Shown here piece after piece: positions 1-8,365 of a DNA stretch of 61,241 nucleotides. Within the stretch, counting starts at the first letter, position 1; each line of letters opens with the position of its first letter. Source of the stretch: JAPLDB01 sp038206355 (GTDB lineage: Bacteria; Bacteroidota; Bacteroidia; AKYH767-A; 2013-40CM-41-45); the NCBI GenBank assembly GCA_038206355.1, contig JBBRAY010000020.1:1-61241 (forward strand), given 5' to 3'. The position numbers and the translations under genes are program-made. Under the pieces are notes generated by a model, which did not search any database, was not told the origin of the DNA, and saw nothing but the letters and a program-made list of their open reading frames with translations.

Positions 1-25
1 CCTCCTTGCAAACACCTGATAACAT

Positions 26-54
26 TGTCATTCAGAGCGTAGCGAGGAATCTTT
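26..54. repeat. dispersed intergenic repeat (GTCATTCAGAGCGTAGCGAG type)
   Basis: The stretch reads TGTCATTCAGAGCGTAGCGA followed by GGAATCTTT. From memory this resembles a short sequence found many times in intergenic regions of Bacteroidota genomes (GTCATTCTGAGCG.AGCGAAGAATCT). I see only this copy in the window, so the assignment rests on recall. The rest of positions 1-200 shows no gene. Confidence 0.4.
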
Positions 55-204
55 CAAAGCAAAATTATTCTTAGTCGGACAGTAGTGATTCTTTAATGTA
101 AAAAAACACCACGACAGTTGAAAGTATAATTCTGATTGCTCAGCTTCAGCCGACATCAATTCAAATAAAACCCACAAGTGTCTCCGCTAAACCTGAGAGG
201 CCTT

Positions 205-340
205 GAACCTCTTTGAGGCTGCTAACCGGGGAGAAACTTTACGCTTTTTTGTGGCTGCTTACTTCGAAAAATCTTTCCGCTTCTTCGCGGCTGTTCACTC
301 CGGAGAAGCTTTTCGCTTCTTCGGAGTTCTTCCCCGTATT
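205..340. repeat. degenerate tandem repeat, about 35-40 bp unit
   Basis: Three to four loosely related units follow each other. Each has a purine-rich start (GAAA/GAAG), a CTTT.CGCTTCTT-like core and a GGCTG(C/T)T.AC tail, roughly at 205-231, 232-264, 265-300 and 304-340. The units differ enough that unequal exchange is unlikely to be recent. No function is visible. The stretch is non-coding by my reading. Confidence 0.4.
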
Positions 341-380
341 TGGCTGCTCCTACCCTCCCCGATGAAAGAAAGACGGAAGT

Positions 381-472
381 AACCCAGCCCCGATGTAAGC
401 GGAAAGCCCGGACCCTGCAGGGGAGGACTTGCAGCGATCAGCGGGACGGGTGGTTATTTTTGCAGCCCGCTC
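381..472. repeat. GC-rich structured intergenic element
   Basis: This GC-rich stretch carries the order CCCCGAT, AGCGG, AAGCCCG, CCCTGCAGGGG, GCAGCG and AGCGGGACGGG just beyond the 3' end of the minus-strand permease gene. From memory, elements with the spacing CCCCGAT...AGCGG...AGCGGGA are common next to genes in Bacteroidota and are likely to fold. The strand cannot be decided from one copy. It could serve as a 3' UTR structure or simply be a mobile palindromic repeat. Confidence 0.35.
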
Positions 473-486
473 CGCTCCTAAAAAAT

Positions 487-1863
487 TTAAACCTCCCGCT
501 TCATGTATTTCTTCAATACAAAATACACCGGCACACCAATCAGGATAATGATAAGCCCGTTGATGCTTTGTTTACTTTGATAAATGAACATATTAAAAGC
601 TACTGCAGCAGCAAGCAAAATGTATAGTGCAGGAACAACAGGATATCCCCATACTTTATAAGGGCGCTCGAGGCTTGGCATTTTAACACGCAGCACAAAC
701 AAACCGGAGATCGTGAGTATATAAAAGAGCATCACGGCAAACATGATGTAAGCAAGCAGGTCATTATATGTACCGCTGAAACAAAGCAGGCAACTCCAGA
801 TGCATTGCATCAACAATGAATTTGCGGGCGAGCCATTTTTATTCAGCACTCCCGCTTTTTTGAAAAAGAGATTGTCTTTGGCCATTGCATAATATACACG
901 CGCTGCGGAAAGGATGATGCCGTTGAGACATCCGAATGTTGAAATCATAATCATGGCCGCCATGAAGTAGCGCCCTTTGTCGCCCATGATGGTATTCATT
1001 AGCAGCGTGCCCACCCTGTCATTTTCAGCTGTTGCTATTTTTTCTACGCCGAGTACATATACATAAGCGACATTGGTAAGTATATATAAGATGAGCACCG
1101 TGCTTGCTCCGATGATCAATGAAAGCGGAAGGTTTCTTTGCGGATTGCGCACCTCTCCTGCAGTGAATGTTACGTTATTCCATGCATCGGCAGAAAAAAG
1201 TGAACCCGTAAGCGCAGCTCCGAATACACCAATGGTGGTAAGGGTGATGACGGAAGGAAAAAACGGTTCGAAATTGGAAGTGCTTCCCAGTCCATTCATT
1301 CCGAAATAAAGTCCAAGGACAATCAGCAGCAGTAATGCAAATATTTTTGTGATGGTAAAAATATTTTGCAGCAGCGCACCGGATTTCACATGACGAAAAT
1401 TATAAATACTGAGAAAGATGATGACAATAACTGCAAGGGTTTGCTGTGTCGTTATCTGTACAAAGCCGAGGTCCAGTAAAATGTTCGTTCCTGATATCTG
1501 CGGAAAAAAAACACCGGTAAACTTTGCAAAGGCAACTCCTACGGCTGCAATCGTTCCCGTTTGTATGACGCTGAATAACGTCCACCCGTACAAAAAGCCA
1601 AACAAGGGACCGAATGCCTCGCGGATATAAACGTATTGTCCGCCCGCTTTGGGCATTGCAGCGGCCAGTTCTCCGTAGCTGAGAGCGCCCAGTATGGTAA
1701 TGACAAGTGTTACACCCCAAGCCAGCAACAGCATTCCGGGGGTTTGAACCTGTCGCGCGATATCGGCGCTGACAATAAAAATTCCGGAGCCTATCATGGA
1801 ACCCATGATGATGGTGGTGGAATCGAGGAGAGAGAGTTTCTTTTTTTCGTCTGTTTCGCGCAT
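487..1863 (-). CDS. APC-superfamily amino acid permease
   Basis: Inner-membrane secondary transporter of the amino acid/polyamine/organocation (APC) family, 458 aa from the ATG at 1863; a GTG ten codons upstream is possible but less likely. The first helix carries GSMIGSGIFIVSADIA, the glycine-rich unwound substrate site typical of the family. It is followed by GALSYGELAAAMPKAGGQY, the APC signature after helix 2. About twelve hydrophobic segments fill the length, and the C-terminus ends in a short basic tail (LKKYMKREV). The L-type-like spacing suggests amino acid exchange or uptake, but the substrate cannot be told from sequence. It is divergent from pyrF and is probably transcribed alone. 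The 3' side runs into the repeat-rich region 1-486. Confidence 0.88.
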   Translation of the reverse strand: MRETDEKKKLSLLDSTTIIMGSMIGSGIFIVSADIARQVQTPGMLLLAWGVTLVITILGALSYGELAAAMPKAGGQYVYIREAFGPLFGFLYGWTLFSVIQTGTIAAVGVAFAKFTGVFFPQISGTNILLDLGFVQITTQQTLAVIVIIFLSIYNFRHVKSGALLQNIFTITKIFALLLLIVLGLYFGMNGLGSTSNFEPFFPSVITLTTIGVFGAALTGSLFSADAWNNVTFTAGEVRNPQRNLPLSLIIGASTVLILYILTNVAYVYVLGVEKIATAENDRVGTLLMNTIMGDKGRYFMAAMIMISTFGCLNGIILSAARVYYAMAKDNLFFKKAGVLNKNGSPANSLLMQCIWSCLLCFSGTYNDLLAYIMFAVMLFYILTISGLFVLRVKMPSLERPYKVWGYPVVPALYILLAAAVAFNMFIYQSKQSINGLIIILIGVPVYFVLKKYMKREV

Positions 1864-1966
1864 GGGGTACTTTTTTGCCGGTACTCTATTCACAACAACA
1901 GACGGACTAACCCGGAAGTATCAACCGCGTGTCGTGAATTGATTCTCCGCAAGTAAAGAATTTTTA

Positions 1967-1974
1967 TACTTTCA
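1967..1974 (+). promoter_or_regulatory. candidate -7 element of pyrF
   Basis: TACTTTCA lies 6 bases before the pyrF ATG. It resembles the Bacteroidota -7 box (TAnnTTTG) with altered spacing. The same TACTTT core precedes the genes at 29965 and 39995. It would imply an extremely short leader. Confidence 0.35.
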
Positions 1975-1979
1975 CCCGC

Positions 1980-2825
1980 ATGACGAAAGCAGAATTATTT
2001 GAACACATAAAAAAGAAACAATCATACCTGTGCGTGGGGCTGGATACGGACATTACTAAAATTCCGAAGCACCTGCTAAAAACGGATGACCCGGTTTTTG
2101 AATTCAACAAACAGATCATTGACGCAACAAAGGAGTATTGTGTGGCTTATAAACCGAATATCGCTTTTTATGAATCACTCGGTCCGCGGGGACTGGAGAG
2201 CCTCGAGAAAACGGTGAAGTATATTCCTAAAGATTGTTTCACCATTGCTGATGCCAAGCGTGGCGACATCGGAAACACTTCGTCCATGTATGCGAAAACA
2301 TTTTTTGATTACTATGGATTTGATTCGGTTACGGTAGCGCCCTATATGGGAAAAGATTCCGTAACACCATTTCTTGAATTCAAAAAGAAGTGGGTAATTC
2401 TCCTGGCGCTTACTTCCAATGAAGGATCGCGTGATTTCCAGATGCTGGTGCATAGCCGGCAATCAACTGTTGATTCACAGGAACCAAAGACAGCAAGTAA
2501 ATTGTACGAGGAGGTGCTGACAAAATCACAGGGCTGGGGAACGAAGGAAAACATGATGTATGTGGTTGGCGCGACACACCCCGGAATGTTCACTGAAATC
2601 CGCAAAATAGTTCCCGACCATTTTTTGCTGGTTCCCGGAGTGGGCGCCCAGGGCGGAAGTCTGGAAGAAGTTTCCAAAGCAGGAATGAATAAATCATGTG
2701 GGTTATTGGTAAATTCTTCGAGACAGATTATATATGCTTCTTCAGGTGCTGACTTTGCAGAAGCCGCAGGTAAAGAAGCAAAGCGGACGCAGATCGAAAT
2801 GAAAAAACACATGGGCGTTTTATAG
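1980..2825 (+). CDS. pyrF: orotidine 5'-phosphate decarboxylase
   Basis: Cytoplasmic enzyme of the last step of de novo UMP synthesis (OMP to UMP plus CO2). The 281-aa length and sequence fit the type 2 (longer) PyrF subgroup. The catalytic D-x-K-x-x-D array is seen in DAKRGDIGNT at residues 91-100. The phosphate-gripping region LLVPGVGAQGGS and the NSSRQIIYAS stretch lie in the last quarter, as expected of this TIM-barrel. The first ATG follows closely on a candidate -7 box. The gene is divergent from the permease and followed by 155 bp before the DUF2851 gene, so it is probably monocistronic. No other pyrimidine gene lies in the window. Confidence 0.93.
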   Translation: MTKAELFEHIKKKQSYLCVGLDTDITKIPKHLLKTDDPVFEFNKQIIDATKEYCVAYKPNIAFYESLGPRGLESLEKTVKYIPKDCFTIADAKRGDIGNTSSMYAKTFFDYYGFDSVTVAPYMGKDSVTPFLEFKKKWVILLALTSNEGSRDFQMLVHSRQSTVDSQEPKTASKLYEEVLTKSQGWGTKENMMYVVGATHPGMFTEIRKIVPDHFLLVPGVGAQGGSLEEVSKAGMNKSCGLLVNSSRQIIYASSGADFAEAAGKEAKRTQIEMKKHMGVL

Positions 2826-2980
2826 CGGTGAAAGATGCTTCCGTTTCCGACATCATTCTTTTTTATTTTTCTATTGAAAACGGTATAATATATAATCCTG
2901 TTTATCCCGGATTTATATTCCATTAAGGTATCGGAAATTTGCACCGTCATCCTGCACTTTGCCGGGATTTGGCTGGTCAA

Positions 2981-4258
2981 ATGAATGAAGCTTTTTTACA
3001 TCACCTCTGGAAATTCAAACTCTTCAATAAGCATCAGTTGTTAACAGTTGACGGAGATGAAATTGAAATACTGAAATGCGGTCAGCACAATACCGATGCC
3101 GGTCCTGATTTTTTCAATGCACAAATCAGAATTGGAAATACAACGTGGGCGGGAAACGTAGAGATACACCTGAAGTCCGGCGACTGGAATAAACACCGGC
3201 ATATTAAGGATGCCGCATACAACAATGTAATTCTTCATGTGGTGTATGAGCACGATACGGACGTGTTTACAAAAGGCAAAACAAAACTTCCGACACTTGA
3301 ACTCAAAGGCAGGTTCAATCCGGAGATTTTTCAGAATTATTTAACACTGATACAAAGTAATTTATCTGTTCCCTGTGAAAATCACATCGGAAAAGTGGAT
3401 GCAATCACCATTTCCGGCTGGCTGGAAAGGATGCTCATTGAACGCCTTGAAATTAAATCGGCAGCAATTGCTGATTCATTAAAGCTGAACAAGAATAATT
3501 GGGAAGAGACTTTGTATTATCAGGTGGCCAAAAATTTCGGCTTCAAAACAAATGCATTACCATTTGAGATGCTGGCGAAATCACTTCCGCTTTCAGTTCT
3601 TTCAAAACACAAAAGCCAACTGAATCAAATCGAAGCCTTGTTGTTTGGACAGGCAGGAATGCTGGAAAAAAAATTCAGGGCAGCATATCCGAAAGCGCTG
3701 AAAAAAGAATATCAATTCCTTCGTAAAAAACTTTCCCTCACTCCTATCAATGCATCACAATGGAAATTTCTGCGGCTACGTCCGTCAAACTTTCCAACGG
3801 TAAGGCTTGCACAGTTTGCACAGTTCATTCACGGCAACGAACAACTTTTTTCAAAAATACTGGCAGCAAACGATACAAAAGAACTTCTGCCTTTATTCAG
3901 CATCACTGCCACAGGATTCTGGAAAACACATTTTACTTTCAGTAAGCCATCTCCCGTGAAAAAGAAATCGCTGGGCAAAGACGCAATGGATATTCTTCTC
4001 ATCAATACTGTGGTGCCTTTCCTTTATGCCTACGGAAAGCATCATCATGATGAGTCATTGCAATTGAAGGCCATGAAATTCCTCGACGCCATTGCTCCGG
4101 AAAAGAACTCAATTATTACGATGTGGGGCAAAATAGGCATAACATCTGCGGATGCAGGCCGTACACAGGCAATGTTGCACCTGAAAAACGAATATTGCAA
4201 CAAGAAAAAATGTTTATTTTGCAGTGTCGGAAATAAGATACTGACGCAACTACCTTGA
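2981..4258 (+). CDS. DUF2851 family protein
   Basis: A 425-aa soluble protein recognised as the Bacteroidota-restricted DUF2851 family, whose function is unknown. The start MNEAFLHHLWKFKLF is the usual family N-terminus; an in-frame ATG 14 codons upstream would add an atypical sequence. Early motifs TVDGDEIEILKCGQHNTDAG and WAGNVEIHLKSGDWNKHRH are rich in His, Asp and Glu and suggest a metal-dependent or nuclease-like fold, which is inference only. The C-terminus has a Cys pair (CNKKKCLFC). It overlaps the next gene by 4 bases (TTGA), suggesting translational coupling with the PspC-domain protein. Confidence 0.8.
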   Translation: MNEAFLHHLWKFKLFNKHQLLTVDGDEIEILKCGQHNTDAGPDFFNAQIRIGNTTWAGNVEIHLKSGDWNKHRHIKDAAYNNVILHVVYEHDTDVFTKGKTKLPTLELKGRFNPEIFQNYLTLIQSNLSVPCENHIGKVDAITISGWLERMLIERLEIKSAAIADSLKLNKNNWEETLYYQVAKNFGFKTNALPFEMLAKSLPLSVLSKHKSQLNQIEALLFGQAGMLEKKFRAAYPKALKKEYQFLRKKLSLTPINASQWKFLRLRPSNFPTVRLAQFAQFIHGNEQLFSKILAANDTKELLPLFSITATGFWKTHFTFSKPSPVKKKSLGKDAMDILLINTVVPFLYAYGKHHHDESLQLKAMKFLDAIAPEKNSIITMWGKIGITSADAGRTQAMLHLKNEYCNKKKCLFCSVGNKILTQLP

Positions 4259-4482
4259 GATTTATAGAAAACACAAAGAATTTTTTTGAGCGACAGGCTT
4301 TTGGTGTTTGTACAGCCATTGGCGAGCGCCTGCACATGCGTTCATCCGTCATTCGCCTCTTTTTTATCTATACCTCGTTTATCACCATTGGTTCTCCGGT
4401 TATCGTTTACATGGTTCTTGCCTTCTGGATCAAGATGAAAAGCTATGTAAACAGCAGAAGAACGAGTGTGTGGGATTTGTAA
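4255..4482 (+). CDS. PspC-domain membrane protein
   Basis: A 75-aa protein with the PspC domain: an N-terminal amphipathic part (FFERQAFGVCTAIGERL), the conserved V-I-R-L-F-F-I-Y turn, and one or two membrane-spanning segments (residues about 32-58). Members sit in the inner membrane and are linked to the phage-shock envelope stress response, but small stand-alone PspC proteins in Bacteroidota have no assigned role. The start appears to be TTG at 4255, overlapping the TGA stop of the DUF2851 gene. The first ATG (4336) would remove the conserved N-terminal half of the domain. No PspA or PspB gene is nearby. Confidence 0.7.
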   Translation: MRFIENTKNFFERQAFGVCTAIGERLHMRSSVIRLFFIYTSFITIGSPVIVYMVLAFWIKMKSYVNSRRTSVWDL

Positions 4483-4695
4483 GCCGGGACTTCTCCTGCC
4501 TTTTCAAAGCCATAAAATCTCCGATTAATTATTCTATTTATTTAAACATGATTTATCAGGTTAGTTATCTGATAATTTGTATCTACTTTTCCAACGGAAA
4601 TGAAACCCGTAAAAATTTTCAGTACAAACTTCGCATGCCCGAAATAAAAACAGCCATTAATCAATAACCAGTATCAACGCATACGATAAACTCAT

Positions 4696-5607
4696 ATGAA
4701 AACAATTCTGATCACAGGCAGCAATGGACTTACCGGCCAGAAAATAATTTATGCTTTGCGCGGCAAGGAAGGAATCCGGTGTATTGCTACTTCAAAAGGC
4801 GATAACAGGACGAAGGCAAAAGACGGTTATGAATATGAATCGCTTGACATCACCAACAGAAAGGAAATCAACGACATTTTTTCAAAATATAATCCTGATG
4901 TTGTCATTAATACAGCAGCAATGACCAATGTAGACGCCTGCGAAATTCAAAAAGAAGAATGCCGAAGGATGAATGTGGATGCAGTGGCTTATATTATTGA
5001 AGCCAGCAAAAAACACAATACCCATTTCATACACCTCTCCACTGATTTTGTTTTTGACGGAATGAAAGGAAGTGCATATTCAGAAACCGACGAACCCAAT
5101 CCGGAGAGTTATTATTCTCAGTCGAAATATGACGGTGAATTACTGCTGCAAAAAAGTGATCTGAAATGGACCATCATCCGCACCATTATTATTTATGGCG
5201 TGGTTGATGACAATAAAAGGTCGAACCTGGTGCTGTGGACGAAAAATTCTCTCGCCAATAAGCAAACGATTAAAGTAATCACTGATCAGTTCAGGGCACC
5301 AACATTGGCAGAAGACCTTGCAGATGCATGCATACAGGCCGCAATAAAAGGCGCGACCGGTATTTATCATGTATCCGGGGATGAAACAAAGAGCATTATT
5401 GACTGGGTGGAAATCACCGCTGATTATTTTAACCTTGACAAGTCACTGATCCTGCCTGTAACCACCGCTTCTTTGAATCAACCGGCCAGACGTCCTCCGG
5501 TAACAGGTTTCATCATTGATAAAGCAAAACGCGATCTGAATTTCCACCCGCATTCTTTCATGGAAGGATTGGCAATAGTAAAGGAACAACTCAGTAAAGC
5601 GGGGTGA
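4696..5607 (+). CDS. RmlD-like NAD(P)-dependent sugar reductase (SDR)
   Basis: A 303-aa extended short-chain dehydrogenase/reductase of the dTDP-4-dehydrorhamnose reductase type. The dinucleotide-binding motif GSNGLTG is at residues 8-14, the STDFVFDG motif at about 115-122, and the catalytic pair YxxxK (Y140, K144). The FRAPTLAEDLA segment is the usual substrate-loop region of RmlD-like proteins. It may reduce a nucleotide sugar for surface polysaccharide, but RmlB and RmlC are not adjacent (an RmlA gene lies at 30918), so it may act on another substrate. It opens a compact run with the HhH gene (25 bp gap), apt (12 bp) and an acyl-CoA dehydrogenase (16 bp), which is probably one operon. Confidence 0.78.
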   Translation: MKTILITGSNGLTGQKIIYALRGKEGIRCIATSKGDNRTKAKDGYEYESLDITNRKEINDIFSKYNPDVVINTAAMTNVDACEIQKEECRRMNVDAVAYIIEASKKHNTHFIHLSTDFVFDGMKGSAYSETDEPNPESYYSQSKYDGELLLQKSDLKWTIIRTIIIYGVVDDNKRSNLVLWTKNSLANKQTIKVITDQFRAPTLAEDLADACIQAAIKGATGIYHVSGDETKSIIDWVEITADYFNLDKSLILPVTTASLNQPARRPPVTGFIIDKAKRDLNFHPHSFMEGLAIVKEQLSKAG

Positions 5608-5632
5608 ACAGAAACGCATTAAGTTTATTCAA

Positions 5633-6598
5633 ATGGCAAACCGAAAAAGGAAACCGGCTTTTCGTGATACGTGGAAAGATTATTTCTCTTTCAGCAACCG
5701 TGTAAGACGTGGATTGATCGTACTTTTTGCTTTAATCGTTGTTGAAACCGCGACTTTAATTTATCTCCACTATATCCCTTCTTCATCAGCGGCTGTTGAT
5801 GTAACGAAATTCAAAAAAGAGATTGACGCTTTTTATGCATCGGCTGCAGAAACCGGCAATCCAAAATCAAATGCAGATTCTGCTGACGATCCCTCTGAAA
5901 AGTACCATTCAAAAAGTCCGTACGAAAAAGTTAATCGTCCGGCCCCGCAATTATTTTCATTTAACCCAAACCAGCTCCCGCCGGAAGAATGGAAACGTCT
6001 CGGGTTCTCTGAAAAACAAATCCGAAGCATAAAGAACTATGAATCAAAAGGCGGTCATTTCCGAAGTAAAGAAGACGTAAAAAAAATGTATGCCATCAGC
6101 AGCAAGGAATTCAGTCGGATAGAACCATTTATTCTGATTCCGGAAACTATAAAAACGGATGATCATTCCGGCGGTGCAGTAAAATCAAAACCGAAACTCA
6201 TCGTTGACATCGGTACCGCAGATACCGATGAACTTGAAAAACTTCCCATGGTGGGAGAATATCTCGCACAAAAAATTTCCGGCTACAGAGAGAAATTGGG
6301 AGGATTTTATTCAATCGAACAGGTTAAAGAAGTGCGCGGAATGCGCGATTCAACTTTCATGGTAATCCTTCCACTCCTGATTTTGAAAGATTCCGCCAAT
6401 CTGCGAAAGATTAACATCAATTCCGCTGACTTCAATGAACTTAACAGGCATCCTTATATTGACAATGCTCCCGCAAATCTCATTATCAGTTACCGCAAAC
6501 AACATGGCGCATTCAGGGAAGTTGAAGATTTGCGTAAAGTGGCTTTGGTAGATGCTGAACTTTACCGTAAAATTGCACCCTATTTAAAAGTGGAATAA
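5633..6598 (+). CDS. membrane-anchored helix-hairpin-helix protein
   Basis: A 321-aa protein with a basic N-terminus, one transmembrane helix (residues about 26-46) and an acidic/serine linker. Three ComEA-like helix-hairpin-helix units follow, beginning near FNPNQLPPEEWKRLGF, VDIGTADTDELEKLPMVGE and ININSADFNELNRHPYID. HhH pairs of this kind bind double-stranded DNA non-specifically; ComEA takes up DNA in competent bacteria, and related units occur in type II secretion proteins. The topology suggests DNA or partner binding outside the inner membrane, which is inference. It sits inside a likely operon between the RmlD-like gene and apt. The gene is well conserved in form, and no frameshift is visible. 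Confidence 0.78.
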   Translation: MANRKRKPAFRDTWKDYFSFSNRVRRGLIVLFALIVVETATLIYLHYIPSSSAAVDVTKFKKEIDAFYASAAETGNPKSNADSADDPSEKYHSKSPYEKVNRPAPQLFSFNPNQLPPEEWKRLGFSEKQIRSIKNYESKGGHFRSKEDVKKMYAISSKEFSRIEPFILIPETIKTDDHSGGAVKSKPKLIVDIGTADTDELEKLPMVGEYLAQKISGYREKLGGFYSIEQVKEVRGMRDSTFMVILPLLILKDSANLRKININSADFNELNRHPYIDNAPANLIISYRKQHGAFREVEDLRKVALVDAELYRKIAPYLKVE

Positions 6599-6610
6599 AA
6601 TACGTGACGG

Positions 6611-7141
6611 ATGGATTTGCAGTCAAGAATAAAAGCTACAATTCGTGATATCCCCGACTTTCCAAAGCCGGGAATTTTGTTTAAGGACATTACACCTGTG
6701 CTTGCTGATACCGCATTGTGCAGGGATATTGTAGATGGTATTTACGGGCAAATGAATTCAAAAAAAATCGACAGTATTGTCGGAATTGAAAGCCGTGGTT
6801 TCCTGTTCGGAATGCTCCTTGCACAGAAATTCAATGTTCCTTTTCTTCCTGTACGTAAAAAAGGAAAACTTCCCTTTAAAACGTATTCCTATGAATATAC
6901 ACTTGAATACGGTACTGCTACGGTTGAGATGCACGTTGATTCAGTCACCAAAGGTAGTTCTGTGCTGATTCACGATGACCTTCTTGCTACCGGTGGAACA
7001 GCAGCGGCGGCGGCAGAACTGGTGAAAATGCAAGGCGGAAACATTGCCGCATTTTCATTTCTCATCGGCCTGGATTTCCTGAATGGTAAAGAAAAGCTAC
7101 TCACCCATTCCGATACTATATTATCACTCGTCAATTATTAA
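6611..7141 (+). CDS. apt: adenine phosphoribosyltransferase
   Basis: A 176-aa cytoplasmic purine-salvage enzyme converting adenine and PRPP to AMP. The N-terminal IRDIPDFPKPGILFKDITP is the family signature that forms the adenine pocket. IESRGFLFG follows at about residues 59-67, and the PRPP-binding loop HDDLLATGGTAAA at about 121-133. Length and motif order match bacterial Apt throughout. It lies 12 bp after the HhH gene and 16 bp before the acyl-CoA dehydrogenase, inside the same probable transcription unit. Confidence 0.95.
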   Translation: MDLQSRIKATIRDIPDFPKPGILFKDITPVLADTALCRDIVDGIYGQMNSKKIDSIVGIESRGFLFGMLLAQKFNVPFLPVRKKGKLPFKTYSYEYTLEYGTATVEMHVDSVTKGSSVLIHDDLLATGGTAAAAAELVKMQGGNIAAFSFLIGLDFLNGKEKLLTHSDTILSLVNY

Positions 7142-7157
7142 AGACTAAAAAAGACAA

Positions 7158-8297
7158 ATGAATTTTTCTCAAACTGAAAATCAAAAATTAATTGCTGAAA
7201 GTATCCGCAAATTTGGCGACCAGCACATCCGTCCTAAAATGATGGAATGGGATGAAGACCAGATTTTCCCGGTTGACCTTTTCAAAAAACTCGGAGAGCA
7301 GGGATTTATGGGAGTACTCATCCCCACTGAATATGGCGGAAGCGGATTCGGCTATTTTGAATACATCACAGTCATCAGTGAAATTTCAAGGATCTGTGGT
7401 TCGATCGGACTCAGCGTAGCAGCGCATAATTCTCTTTGTTCCGGACATATTATGTTGTTTGGCAGTGAGGAACAAAAAAAGAAATACCTTTCTAAATTAG
7501 CTACGGGCGAATGGATCGGAGCATGGGGGCTTACAGAAGCCAATACGGGTAGCGATGCCATGCGCATGCAAACTGTTGCCAAGGTTGACGGTGATCATTA
7601 TATCATTAACGGATCCAAGAACTGGATAACGCATGGAATTAGCGGTGATGTTGCAGTGGTACTTGCGAGAACCGGTGAGCCGCTGGATTCTCATGGCATC
7701 ACAGCTTTTGTCATTGAAAAAGGAACAAAAGGGTTTTCAGGCGGAAGAAAAGAAAATAAATTAGGGATGAGGGCTAGTGAAACGGCAGAACAGATTTTTC
7801 AGGATTGCAGGGTGCATAAAAGTCAGATACTCGGAAAAGTTGGTGACGGATTTGTCCAGGCGATGAAAGTTCTCGATGGTGGTCGAATCTCCATTGCTTC
7901 TCTTGCTCTTGGAATTGCAAAAGGCGCTTTTGATGCTTCTTTGAAATATTCCAAAGAGCGCCATCAGTTCGGTCAACCCATTTCCAGTTTCCAGGGGATT
8001 TCATTTAAGCTTGCAGACATGGCCACACAAATTGAAGCTGCAGAGCTTCTTACTTTTCAGGCAGCAGCATTAAAAAACAAGGGAGAGAAATGCACGAAAG
8101 AAAGTGCCTTTGCAAAATATTATGCGTCTGAGATTTCAGTAAAAGTAAGTACAGAGGCCGTGCAGATTTTTGGCGGATACGGATACACAAAAGATTTTCC
8201 GGTAGAAAAATTTTACCGCGACTCTAAACTTTGTACCATCGGAGAAGGAACATCAGAAATTCAGAAAATGGTAATCGCAAGGGAGATCCTGAAATAA
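7158..8297 (+). CDS. acyl-CoA dehydrogenase
   Basis: A 379-aa FAD-dependent acyl-CoA dehydrogenase of the short/medium-chain type, acting in fatty acid or branched-chain amino acid oxidation. The FAD/substrate motif GLTEANTGSDA lies in the middle domain, GSKNWITHG follows, and the C-terminal helical domain ends with IGEGTSEIQKMVIAREILK. The Glu of the GEGTSEIQ motif is the expected catalytic base. The ERHQFGQPISSFQGISFKLA stretch is the usual dimer/FAD segment. It is the last gene of the 4696-8297 run and is followed directly by a strong hairpin. Chain-length preference cannot be judged from sequence. Confidence 0.92.
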   Translation: MNFSQTENQKLIAESIRKFGDQHIRPKMMEWDEDQIFPVDLFKKLGEQGFMGVLIPTEYGGSGFGYFEYITVISEISRICGSIGLSVAAHNSLCSGHIMLFGSEEQKKKYLSKLATGEWIGAWGLTEANTGSDAMRMQTVAKVDGDHYIINGSKNWITHGISGDVAVVLARTGEPLDSHGITAFVIEKGTKGFSGGRKENKLGMRASETAEQIFQDCRVHKSQILGKVGDGFVQAMKVLDGGRISIASLALGIAKGAFDASLKYSKERHQFGQPISSFQGISFKLADMATQIEAAELLTFQAAALKNKGEKCTKESAFAKYYASEISVKVSTEAVQIFGGYGYTKDFPVEKFYRDSKLCTIGEGTSEIQKMVIAREILK

Positions 8298-8314
8298 AAA
8301 ATCCTCATTTACGA

Positions 8315-8349
8315 AAAAGCCCGTCTTACATCATGCAAGACGGGCTTTT
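8315..8349. terminator. bidirectional intrinsic terminator
   Basis: A perfect 13-bp stem (AAAAGCCCGTCTT / AAGACGGGCTTTT) with a 9-base loop and T/A runs on both sides. It separates the acyl-CoA dehydrogenase (plus strand) from gldJ (minus strand) and can end transcription from both. Confidence 0.9.
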
Positions 8350-8365
8350 CTATTTCTAAATATTA

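Noticed and set aside
340..627. 95-aa plus-strand frame at the left edge
   Set aside because: It crosses the structured repeat and runs antisense into the end of the permease gene, with no domain or signal. It is treated as chance.
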